From the NCBI GenBank assembly GCA_003254885.1, contig QANT01005051.1, positions 1 to 64,000 of the forward strand: a stretch of DNA of 64,000 nucleotides. Direction: 5' to 3'. Each line of letters begins with the position of its first letter. Position 1 is the stretch's first letter. Positions 1 to 9,787 of the stretch are shown here, piece by piece. A model generated the notes under the pieces. The model was not told the DNA's origin and did no database searches. It saw nothing but the letters and a program-made list of their open reading frames with translations. The translations under genes were made by a program, and so were the position numbers. This DNA comes from Purshia tridentata. Lineage: Eukaryota; Streptophyta; Magnoliopsida; Rosales; Rosaceae.

Positions 1-165
1 GGGCGGGCCTTGGGCTTGTGTATTTAAGCCCAAGCCAGGCCTGGCCCGGCCCGAAAATCATATTGGGCTCTTCTTTCCAAGCCCGAGCCCGGCCCGAGCC
101 CGAAAAATTAGGGCCGGGCTAGCCCGGCCCGGCCCATTGCCGACCCCTAGCCCGGCCCAACTATT
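1..165. repeat. GGCCCGGCC-rich dispersed repeat fragment
   Basis: The first 165 bases are built from repeated GGCCCGGCCC, AGCCCGAGCCC and related units, with short inverted copies. Such GC-rich word repeats stand out from the AT-rich surroundings and are typical of transposon-derived dispersed repeats in plant genomes. The left end is cut by the window, so the element cannot be delimited or classified. A similar short stretch (GGTCGGGCCGGGCC) lies near 6368-6382. Confidence 0.5.
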
Positions 166-815
166 TTTCTTTTCAAGTTCTGGTTCCCAATTTGCAGATC
201 AATTCATTTTTATTCATTTTCAATTTTTTATTTTTTAAGGAGGAAGAGGATGCTCGGAGTTGGGTGGGCTGTTGGGTTCCTAATTTTTTATTATTTTAAT
301 TTTATTGTTCATTGATTTGTGACTTTAATTTTAAATTTAAAGTCTCATGGTTGATTATGTGCAAATTAAGAAATAAGTTGCATTTGTTTATATGGGGAAG
401 ATATCGGGGTGGTGGCAGTGTGTGTATGGGGAAGAAGAATCCGACTTTCAACGGTTCAATATCGGTTCTGAAACTATCCATTCCAACCACTATTAGTCGG
501 TAGTCGGTTTGGGCACATTAATTCGGTAACCGAACCATCTCACCCCTAATAAGAATTAGGTATATCCCCAACTTTATTTAAGATATTGAAGTTGTTTTTT
601 GCTTTAGAGAAAAGAAAAAAGATGTCGATTCAGTTTTTGATATGTATTTGGAAATAGCAATATGAGTTCAGCCAAATAATTAGTCATTAACATCCTTCTA
701 TTTCTATAAACATACCATAGCACAAAAATATACAGTGCATAATTCGTGGAAATACACTAGGCATAAAAGCAAATAGGTATGTTTTTGACAGACCTAGCTA
801 GAGCGCTTACTTCAT
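166..815. other. Intergenic, AT-rich, with CGGTT/GGTAACCG-type simple words
   Basis: No convincing gene. Positions about 440-545 carry CGGTTCAATATCGGTT, GTCGGTAGTCGG and CGGTAACCGAACC words resembling the low-complexity CGGTA tract at 3250-3415. This is probably degenerate repeat. Confidence 0.4.
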
Positions 816-1157
816 GTGGTTCATGATGTAGATGTGCAAAGGGAAGGGGCTTTAGTATTTGCCATGGAAGCCGTGAAGGATAATAGAAACGTCCGCACTC
901 GGTTCACTTGGTTCAAAGCTTATAACCCTTATAAGAAGAAAGTGGTGAGTGTAGGCTTGAGTTCAGCAATTGTTCAGAATATGAGATGGGTTTTAGAGGC
1001 AGGAGGGTGGGTTAATGGGGATGAAATGGATGATATAAGAAAATACACGACAGCTTTATCTTTAACAGAAAACATACTTTCACTAAATAACTTTAATGAC
1101 GTGGTTTCATTTGTTTTAAGAACCACACATGACACATCTTCAAGCCCAATTTATTAA
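816..1157 (+). CDS. Hypothetical 113-residue ORF, possibly a gene fragment
   Basis: An open frame of 113 codons starts in a run that could be read further upstream (LLHVVHDVDVQ). The product is rich in charged and aromatic residues (RFTWFKAYNPYKKKVV, then MRWVLEAGGWVNGDEMDD) and looks more like protein-coding sequence than the random frames around it. I do not recognise the family. There is no clear promoter, partner exon or signal peptide. It may be a relic exon carried in by a repeat. Confidence 0.2.
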   Translation: MVHDVDVQREGALVFAMEAVKDNRNVRTRFTWFKAYNPYKKKVVSVGLSSAIVQNMRWVLEAGGWVNGDEMDDIRKYTTALSLTENILSLNNFNDVVSFVLRTTHDTSSSPIY

Positions 1158-1945
1158 GAAATTTTCAAAAATAACTTGTGTATTGGTAAATACAATATCT
1201 GTGTGTGAGGGAATAAAAAAAATTAATCAGGACCAAAAATCATCTTGTACAATTGAAAACAGTAAATAAATAAATAAATCAGAAAGACAAAACAAAGCAG
1301 TGAGCACAACGATTAATGAGCAGGTATAAAATCTAAAGAAAATGTTCAAGATTCTGCATCACAAATTATATATTTAATAAATCAGAAAGACAAAACAGAG
1401 CAGTGAGCACAACGATTAATGAGCAGGTATAAAATCTAAAGAAATGTTCAAGATTCTGCATCACAAATTATATATTTATTCTGAGAAATCCACCCTATAT
1501 ATATATATATTTGCTTTAACATGTACTTTTTTTCATTTGTTTACACAGCGAATTCGTAAACATCTATAGATTTGTGCATACAGATTTAACAATAAATAAA
1601 AAAATACAAGCAATGAAAATTTAATGGTAATTACCTCAAATATTGTTTACATCTATGGCCAAAAAAAATATTGTTTACATCTATATAAACTTCTAGATAA
1701 TAGGTCTAGATCTCGATGTGACATAAAAAAATAATAATAATAAAAAAACGTGATTTTGACCTAATTAGCCTGGGAACATATCATGGAAACCTGGCAACTT
1801 ATAGACAACTGCTAACAAAATGAACTTCTACCTCATTCAAATCCCAACAGAACAAAGTTTGCTTGAAAATTACAACACACCGAGCAGAGCAGTCCTAGAT
1901 TACTAATACTATTCAGATAACATGTTCTCCATGAATAGCTGCAGC
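1158..1945. other. Intergenic / 3' flank of the eIF1-like gene
   Basis: AT-rich sequence containing the 103-bp tandem duplication at 1273-1478 and an AT microsatellite near 1495-1511. Positions 1850-1945 are probably the 3' untranslated part of the minus-strand eIF1-like gene. Nothing else is supported. Confidence 0.5.
1273..1478. repeat. Tandem duplication, two copies of about 103 bp
   Basis: Copy one is 1273-1375 and copy two 1376-1478. They match over their full length apart from one substitution (AACAAAGCAG versus AACAGAGCAG) and one missing A in copy two. The near identity implies a recent event. Confidence 0.9.
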
Positions 1946-2758
1946 TCATAAACCATGAATTTTGATATACTCCTTCTTCACACTGCCAGCCTGAAGAAGA
2001 AATCAAAAAAGAAAATCAGTACCCGGATTCCACCAAATTTAACATTTTAAGACAATACTTGAAATAATCAACCAAGCACATTCAAAACTTGCCCATCCAA
2101 CCGATCGAACATTTATGTCATTACTAAGTACCTGGACTAAGAAGGCAGATACATTATTCCCATGATCTCCTTGAAGTTGAACGACCTGCAAAGTGAACAA
2201 TAATATGACAATTAGAGGGGAATCATACAAATGAAACATATAGTTTTTACAATTAGAATACACACCTGCCCTAGTTCTGGGTACAGTACAACTGTACCAT
2301 TGCAGCCAAAATCCTTCCTAAGTGCCTTGAGTATCTTGATGTAGTTATGCTCCTTCTTAAGTCCCTGCACGATTGTCAGGCTTGTCCTATCATCTTGTCG
2401 CTGTATACGAATGTGCACATACTCTTTTGACCCAGCAGCTGAATCCTCAGCATTTCCCTCAGCAAACAATTCTAAAAACAAGCATCAACATTTTGATTAG
2501 AATTATCATTGCATGGAGGCAGGGACAAAGATGGGAGACAGGCAAGGCAAAGGAGGTAGAATTGAATTACATCTTTCAAAATAAATGCTGATATCTGTTA
2601 AGGTAAATAAAAATATAATGCACACATACCAAGCTCATCAATCTGCGTTGTTGCGGTCAATGGTGGGGTCTGCAATGGCACTGAAGAATGGGCCTTCTTC
2701 TTTGAAGGTAAGTCTATATACTGAGGGGTGGATAAAGACAAAGAGAGGGAAAGGGATA

Positions 2759-2789
<31 letters not shown>

Positions 2790-2930
2790 TTCTGGTGATG
2801 GGGTCTGCGATGGTGGTGGACCGGTGGTAGCTAGGATCGAAGGAAAATTTTGAGATGCAAAGATGGCCATGGCTGGGATTGAAGGAAAATTTTGAGATGC
2901 AGGTTCCCATTGATAAAGATGTTGCTGCAA
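1946..2930 (-). CDS. SUI1: Divergent translation initiation factor eIF1 (SUI1) paralogue
   Basis: eIF1 binds the 40S P site and controls start-codon choice. Three exons are clear on the minus strand: 2471-2266, 2185-2132 and 1990-1946 (stop TGA), all with GT-AG borders and continuous phase. They encode [23 protein letters not shown]..., [53 protein letters not shown] and [14 protein letters not shown], an unmistakable SUI1 fold. The usual start (M-x-LD-x-QIPTAFDPF) is missing. A donor at 2630/2629 joins in phase to an upstream frame ending TATTQIDEL, which can be read back to an ATG at 2930 through a GA microsatellite, so exon 1 is uncertain. Conserved basic loops are altered: NGRKSLT is DDRTSLT and QRKN is HGNN. 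It is either a diverging paralogue with a new N-terminus or a decaying copy; retained introns exclude a processed pseudogene. Confidence 0.7.
2761..2784. repeat. (AG)n microsatellite
   Basis: A perfect AG run of 24 bases, inside the possible first exon of the minus-strand eIF1-like gene, where it would encode a Ser/Leu run. It argues for caution about that exon. Confidence 0.95.
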
Positions 2931-4311
2931 TTAATATCTCTGTGAATGATGCATGGCTCATGCGGGTGGAGGTACTCTAATCTTTCAAGTATCTGTTTTG
3001 CCCTCTTCTTCAGCTTTGATAGATACTGTCTCCTTATCCCTGTATTCTATTAGATTTCAAAATGGTGGTGGCTGAGGAATATTAACGTGTTAATTGGGTG
3101 TGGCTGGTGTGGTGTATTGGTGTTTGATTGGGCTTTGACAACGAAAAAAAAAATCCAAGGAAAGGCCCAAATAAATATACAACACAATAGCCCAAAACAC
3201 AAGACTAAAAAAAAAACAGAAACCAGATTTTAAAAATAGAGAAAACGAGAATGAAATCGGTATCATTTCGGTATTGGTATACCGTCGGTATGTATATATC
3301 AATACCATTATCGATATCATATTAATCGGTACGGTACGGTATTTGTGTCGATACCATTTTAGTACATTTTTATACCGTACCGTGCGATATTTTTTAGTAT
3401 TGCTATATAAAAACCCAGCCCTAATACTAAATGTCACAAAATTGTAAGGTTAATTAGTCATCAAAATATCAAATCCAGCTAATTAATTATTGTGATTAGT
3501 GTGATAACTAACTAGAGGTGGACATTAATTCACGTACAATTAGGTAATTGATATTACAATCAATCAATTGATCTCATCAACTATATATGCCTGCATCATG
3601 CATGGCAACTAATCCCTGCATTAATTCACGTATCGATCTGTATTAACTTTCCCCTAATCCTTATTATTGAATCCCTTAACACAAGGAATTGAAATATATC
3701 TTTTTTCGGATCTTGGTACAAGTACAACCAAATTAGACTCTTGGCATGTGCTCCGCACATGTTAATCAAAATTTGTATTGTGTGTTTTTTATATTTTTTT
3801 ATTTAATAATTATCATCACTCTCTCCACCTTTTAAGGGAGTTGGGTGTTTTTTATTTTTTATATTTTATTTTAATTTTTATATTTTACAATTATATCCTC
3901 ATGTATTAGGTTAAATGAAGGATATTTGTGGCAATCCAAAATTTGGTGAAACCTGTAGCACCAAAAGTGTCTCCTAGCTTTATAATAGTAAAGACAAATT
4001 GTAACGTTACACTTACCATATTTTCATACTATAATTTTATATCACTTTATGTGACAATTTAAATGGCATTCTTACATTGAACACTAAAAAAGTAAAAATA
4101 AAAATAAAAATTCTAAAAATAAGGAAAAATTATGTCTAGTACCATGATGACACATAAGATAGTATAATAAATATAGTATAAAAATGTGATAAGAATAATA
4201 TTATTGTTATGCATGATATGCCACATGCATAGATGAATTAACATAAAATGGAAATCGAGCTGATCAATCATATAGTATATATGGCCTTTTATTTGAGTAG
4301 GATTCATCACT
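2931..4311. other. Intergenic, with a CGGTA/TACCG-rich degenerate repeat at about 3250-3415
   Basis: No gene is supported. Positions 3250-3415 contain many copies of CGGTAT, TACCG and GGTACGGTACGGTA, a low-complexity palindromic word family seen in plant transposon debris. The remainder is AT-rich. Confidence 0.5.
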
Positions 4312-4320
4312 GTAACTAAA
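4312..4320. repeat. Target-site duplication, left copy
   Basis: GTAACTAAA immediately before the left terminal inverted repeat; identical to 5935-5943. Confidence 0.88.
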
Positions 4321-5934
4321 GAGAAAAATGCACCATTAGTCCATTTACTTTCCAATTTTTTTCACATTGGTCCACGAATTAAATTTCGTCCTACATAAGT
4401 CCAATTACTTAGTAACATGGCCCAAGTTGGTCATTTTCGTCAATTTTGGTTCAATTACCGTTAATTTATATCATGTGCTGTGCACATGGGAACATGGGAT
4501 TTTTTGAGGGCTAGACTTTTCCATGCCATCTTATCTTTCCTTAACCCCACCCCACCTTAACCGGCCCCACCCTACCCTTTCTTTTTCTTCTTCTTCTACC
4601 TAATTCTTTCTTTGTTTTTCTCCTTCTTTCTTTCTTCTTCTGCAACACATGCCCTAACCCACCCCATGCCCTAAACCCAAACAGCCCCCTTCCCACCCAC
4701 TACACCAACCAGCCCGGCCACCACCCCATCCTCATTCATCACCTGCAAATCAATCAACCCAACGATGCTCCTCGCTATCATCAAGTCCGTCTAATTAAAT
4801 TTGAACAAAAGCTGAATTAACAGAGGATTAATAACTTGTAAAATATTTCCATATATAGAAAGAAAAATTAAATTGAGACCACTTCAATACAAGAATATGC
4901 TATCTAAAATCAATTTCAAACAAAGTGGTCCAGCCAAGACTAACATAATGGAGCTTTTTACATAGCCTTTGGTTTGAACTTGTCCATCATGTCATAAACA
5001 ATGGTGCGTGTGCTTTAATTTAAAAGCTCACTAATTCCCCATATGGCCATCACAATTTGATCCTCTTTTTGAGACTAGAGCACATTAGTCTCCATTATTC
5101 ATCATAAAGCCAAAAAGAAATGCTTGCAATTCAAAACTAAAGGAACCCAAAAAGGTACTAAGCTTGTTCATGAATGCATTCATTAGATTGAAAAGAAGAA
5201 AAAATAAATAGAGCACATTCGTTCGAACCCAACAAATGACCACCTTCGCATATTCTCATGAAGCCTAAACCTCCTCAAGAACTTCCCGCTACTACGCCCA
5301 ACCCCTTTCTCGCTGACATGTTGCTTCCTCTTCTTTCGAGCATTACGTCGAACATTTTGTCGTTGTGGAAATGGGTTGTCCCAACTTTCCTATACTGAAA
5401 TAGAAAACCCAACAATAATTCAAGCACATCTTTTGGTTCATATAAATAGCTCGCATATGGTGCTCTAATCATCTACCAAAGTCATCAATTATAAGAATTA
5501 AAGTTGTGATTCTTCTTGAAAGATAACAAAGAAAATGAATCGGAATAGGAGTGTTCTTGTGATTGGATTGGTGGGTGTAGCAATCACCTTGATATATGGA
5601 TAAAAAGTTTTTTTTAAGATTTACATGATCTGGAGTTTGCTTCATATTGAAGTGTGTGTATTGAAGAAGTGGGTTAAGACAAGGGGTGGGTTGGGACGTG
5701 TGTTGTAGAAGAAGAAAGAAAGAAGGAGGAAAAAGAAGAAGAAGGGGTGGGATGGGGTCGGTTAAGGAAGAATGAGGGGGCATGATATGAATTAATGGTA
5801 ATTGAACCAAAGTTGACGGAAAGGACTAACTTGGGCCATGTTACTGAGTAAGTGGATTTTTCTTGGACAAAATTAATTCGTGGGCCAATTGGGGAAAAAT
5901 TGGAAAGCAAATGGACTAATGGTGCATTTTTTTC
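4321..5934. mobile_element. Non-autonomous Mutator-like element, complete, 1,614 bp
   Basis: The ends are inverted repeats: the left begins GAGAAAAATGCACCATTAG and the right end, read on the opposite strand, begins GAAAAAAATGCACCATTAG. The arms stay similar for roughly 300-370 bp (about 4321-4690 against 5640-5934), including shared CT-rich and CCCCACCC tracts. The element is flanked by a perfect 9-bp duplication GTAACTAAA at 4312-4320 and 5935-5943. Long terminal inverted repeats with a 9-bp target duplication are the hallmark of the Mutator superfamily. The roughly 950-bp interior has no transposase. It does hold open minus-strand sequence around 5200-5475, including a very basic frame (QRQNVRRNARKKRKQ), which could be a captured host fragment. 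Intact target duplications suggest a fairly young insertion. Confidence 0.85.
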
Positions 5935-5943
5935 GTAACTAAA
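5935..5943. repeat. Target-site duplication, right copy
   Basis: GTAACTAAA immediately after the right terminal inverted repeat; identical to 4312-4320. Nine bases fit the Mutator superfamily. Confidence 0.88.
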
Positions 5944-6924
5944 TTAATGAGTTAAGAGTTATATATGTAGTCTAAGTCCAAATTGTGGACCTGAAATATT
6001 TACCGGGAACAATGTTCAAGTTCAACTCGATCAAGAGGCACTGGACCTAATGGGCCTGGGACACCTAGGCCTGACTCCCATTTCTTCAATTATATGACCT
6101 CATTTTGTTAATATTTTTTCACACAAATCACATTATATACAAATTTGGGACAAAATAAAAATTTATGTATGAAATTAGGACAAATATAGCTTAAGTACTA
6201 CTTGGGACAATGCCGTACAAAAGTGGAAAAAACCCAAAGAAAAAAGGGGAAGAAAGAGTGGTTTGAGAAAGAATTGCCGGTTGGTGATGGAAATTAGATC
6301 ATTGGAGAGGGCAGACTTCCGCCCAGCAAAACAAAACCCACATGGGCTGAGTAGGCCCGTAAAATTGGTCGGGCCGGGCCAGTCCGATCATAAAAGTAAG
6401 GCCCAGACTATATAGGAACCCAATTTATATTCCTACTACAGTCCAAAGTTTTTCCGCATAAAATTTCACAATAATAAATTTAAAAAGAAAACTGCAACTC
6501 AACCGCAAACCGACAAGACAACCCCTTTCATTTCATCCCTCCCCTCGCAAGGCCCCCGCCCAGCTGCAACTCTTCGATCTCCCCTACCGGAGTCAAAAGG
6601 TCGGCCTCCAGATGTGACGTCAGCGACCTCCGTCATTTTTCAGCAAATGAGGTGGATTCAATAGGTAAATTATAGACCTTTGCTATGACTATATGTACTT
6701 TGAGGTGGATTTAATTTCATGATCTACTTTCTAATGTAGTTGTATTGGGTTTCTTATTTAACTTACTTAATTCTACTGTATATATATATGTTTATATTTT
6801 GTATAATCTAATGCAAGACATATGGGGTTTGCTTGTAGTATCTTTCTGCTGTTTGGGGGTAATTAAGAATCCTATATTTCGATCACTTTTCTGTTTAGAT
6901 CCGAATAATTGATCTGCAGCCGCC
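5944..6924. other. Intergenic and probable promoter/5' leader of the F-box gene
   Basis: AT-rich spacer with GGGCCTGGGACACCTAGGCC and GGTCGGGCCGGGCC words (6055-6080 and 6368-6382) that look like repeat debris. TGACGTCA lies at about 6615-6622. The sequence just before the F-box start (CTGCAGCCGCCATG) contains a splice-acceptor-like CTGCAG, so a 5' leader intron is possible. Confidence 0.4.
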
Positions 6925-8378
6925 ATGAGAGGTGCTCGCACTACTAATGCTACCTTTGAAGCACGGGCCTCTCTTATTGTTCAGCGCTGTAAAAGATCAA
7001 AAAGACCATCAGCAGCAGCAAGAAGTCCATCATCAAAATTCAAGACTTATATTGATGATCTGCCTGACATTCTATTTGTTGAAATCCTTTGTCGACTTCC
7101 TTGCAAGAAATTGGTTTTTCAATGTAAGTGTGTGTCCAAGCGTTGGTCCACTCTTCTCTCCGATCCCTATTTTATTGGCCGCTTTTTTTCTCTCCAAAGT
7201 GCTAAGCAATCCCCACCGGTAATACATACTCTCATAAACAAAAACGCAGAGGAATTCCCTTTAGTATCAATGTCATCCTGTGCTGCAACTTTAACTGATT
7301 CGGTGCTGTTGATCAAAAGATTCCCTCTGAGTTTTCTCCCTTTGAAGGAACCAATTGTGTTAGCTACATATAATGACTTAATCTTGTGCAGTGCAAACGA
7401 TGCATATCGACGTGATTATTACATCTGCAATCCATACACCAAGCAATGGGTTGCTCTTCCTCCCCCCCTCAACGTCACATGGGGATAGTGCCAGTGGGAT
7501 TCATCTGTGATCCCTACTATAAGGAGGAAGATGGTACTGATCAGGCTCCCAAAGCATATAAACAAGAGATTAATATTAATGCTGAGTATAGGTGTAGAGT
7601 TGTGAGGATTCTTACTCCTGGGAATGAACTTTTAAAAGAGATGAAGTTGCTCTTCAAATTCAACGTGGAGATATTTTCTTCTGAGACTGGTGAATGGAGA
7701 GAGTCTGTTGTATCAGTCCCACAAGGTTTTGAAGATGATATTAGTCCCATGATTACCTTTGCTTACAATGGAATGCTGTATTGGAACAGTTGCGCAGAGA
7801 ACTTTATAATTGGGTTGGATCCGTTCGTGCTCAACGATGGCAGCAGAAGCAGTACTACTGCTAACGGAGATGATGATGTTATTGATCATAATTATAAATG
7901 TCGTATCATTCGATTTGATAATCCTACAGATCTTGACTACAGGTTTTTCATTGAGTGCCTAGGTGTGTGCCGAGGGTGTCTGCGTATGTGTGACTTCGAG
8001 CGGAATGACATGACTTTTTTTGTCTGGGATTTGAAAGTAGAACAAGATAAGATGGTCGTGAATGGAGGTGATGGCAATAAGTTCAGTATCGAATACAGGA
8101 GGGATTGTCCATTGGACCAAGGAATGCTTCCCGATGATGATGCGATGGTTGATATGGTAGCTCTTGACCCAAATGATGGGGATATCTTGTACCTATTTGT
8201 GGATCATGACATTTTCATGCGCAACCTTCGTACAAGATGGTGGTTAAAGATATCTGGAAATACTTCACTTCGGACTCGTGACTGGTTCCCATTAGTGCTT
8301 CCATGGTGGCCCACGCCAGTTCCTAGGCTACCACAACATTCCCGTGGTGGAGGAACTAGCAAGTTTGAGCAAGTTTAA
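6925..8378 (+). CDS. F-box protein with F-box-associated C-terminal region; one apparent frameshift
   Basis: F-box proteins recruit substrates to SCF ubiquitin ligases through SKP1. The first frame (6925-7488) encodes 187 residues: a basic N-terminal stretch, then an F-box at about residues 43-88 (IDDLPDILFVEILCRLP...VSKRWSTLLSDPYFIGRF), then the start of the beta-propeller-like associated region (YYICNPYTKQWVALPPP). It stops just after a run of seven C at 7462-7468. The next frame continues at once with PQRHMGIVPVGFICDPYY and stays open to 8378 (WWPTPVPRLPQHSRGG). One extra C would fuse the frames, and the protein would be near 480 residues, normal for the family. The gene is thus either recently inactivated or carries a homopolymer sequencing error. 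No intron is needed in the coding part. Confidence 0.8.
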
Positions 8379-9787
8379 CTTCTATTTATTAGGTTGGAAT
8401 ATTGGACTTGTAGTAGTTTTGGGGTTTCCTTTTTGGTTATCTATTTCAGATTACCATGCAGCAGTTCTTTTCAGACTGAGTCATTACGCCTTCCGTATTG
8501 GTTTTGTCAAGCTGCTGGTGCATTTGGCTTATGTATGATATTCAGACTGAAACATTCTTATGTTTTGTCAATCATTTGTTGTGTTGTACTAAATTATAAA
8601 TTAATTGCTCTGGTTTTGGTCTTTCTGCTATCAGATGGTACACTTCTATTTTGGTGTTCCCTTTTTGCTGGTAGCCTGGTTCTGTAGTTGGTGTTCTGCT
8701 TTTGCTTTGCTTATCTGTATCAAATTACTATGCAGCGGTTGTATCAAATTACTATACAGCTGTTGTATCAAACGAAACTTTGGTATACTCATCTTATAAA
8801 CTCATTTTAATTGGTATATATGGGAGACGATTTTTGCACTCCACTTGCACAAGAAGGTTTGTACAGCAAATGAACAATAAAATTACTTGCACAACAGGGT
8901 ACTACACTACTACTCTTGTACAACTAATGAACCCTAAAATGACTTTGCACAATAGGGTCTTTGCTACTATTTGTACCGAAAATGAAAAACGATTACTATT
9001 CCAATAATTACTCATTCCATACACACTATTTTTAGCAATGCACCTGGAGATTCCAAAGTAGTAGCAACCATGTTAGTAACAGAGCCAAAAGCTCGAGCCA
9101 AGCAAACAGAAAATGAGAAGTCTCCTTCCCCCAACCAGCAATATCTCATGAAAGCTACAGTAGTGTTCGATCCATGCCTCCATTTCTACCAACAACTATC
9201 TCTCTCTTACAATTTCACACACAGAAAGACCTAATCAGACATTCAGACTCGCACTCTCAGGAGAAAAGAAAAGGCAGAGACCTCTTTGAGACCTGCAACG
9301 ACATTTATAGTAAGAGATCGTGTGAGTTCGCGCCTTGGGATTGATTGTGGGGCTTTCCTATTTTACCAAACGACGTGGAAGGTGATGTCGTGGTCAATTA
9401 CTTGAGCCTTCTCTTTCGCACCGGGCTGCTCTGGTCTTATACCGTGGGCCTTGTGGTTCGGTTGATTGGGCCGGCCTCAAGTTGGTTTCCCGCCAAATGC
9501 GTGACGTGGCCTAAGAAGGCGGTGTTGTGTACTCGTGTGATGTCCCCGTTTCAACTGCTTTTCGCGGGCGTATCACGTTTGACACTCTGGCGATCGCCAC
9601 GTGTCCATCTCATCTCCTCTTTTCGCCACGTAGCACCTTCTTTCGCTCACTTTTGTAACATCAAGTCATGCGCGCTCTCTCTCTCTCTTTCAAGTCTCAG
9701 CCTTTTCAGATGCCAAGGAGATCAATAGAATCGAGCCAAAGCCACTAAGCCAGTGTTTCTCTGCTATTCCATTCTTGCCTCAAATTC
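8379..9787. other. Intergenic: F-box 3' flank, short direct repeats, promoter of the next gene
   Basis: About 8718-8770 has two adjacent copies of a roughly 27-bp unit (TATCAAATTACTATGCAGC and TATCAAATTACTATACAGC). About 8840-8970 has diverged repeats of TTGCACAA and TTTGTACAGCAAATGAAC words. From about 9560 the sequence becomes richer in GC with G-box-like motifs and then a CT-rich leader at 9671-9690, as expected of a promoter and 5' untranslated region. The 127-codon open frame across 9345-9728 looks non-coding. Confidence 0.5.
9596..9605. promoter_or_regulatory. G-box (ABRE-like) motif
   Basis: GCCACGTGTC, a bZIP/bHLH-binding G-box with the ABRE-type flank, about 190 bp before the start codon at 9788. 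A second CACGT core lies at about 9626. Activity is inferred from the motif alone. Confidence 0.45.

Noticed and set aside
2598-2961. Two overlapping minus-strand frames with Ser/Leu runs as independent genes
   Set aside because: They arise from the GA microsatellite. Only one of them is in phase with the eIF1 exons and is treated as the uncertain first exon.
9345-9728. 127-codon open frame before the At3g27390-type gene
   Set aside because: It ends in a CT microsatellite translated as Ser/Leu runs and overlaps G-box motifs and the probable leader; it has no recognisable protein features.
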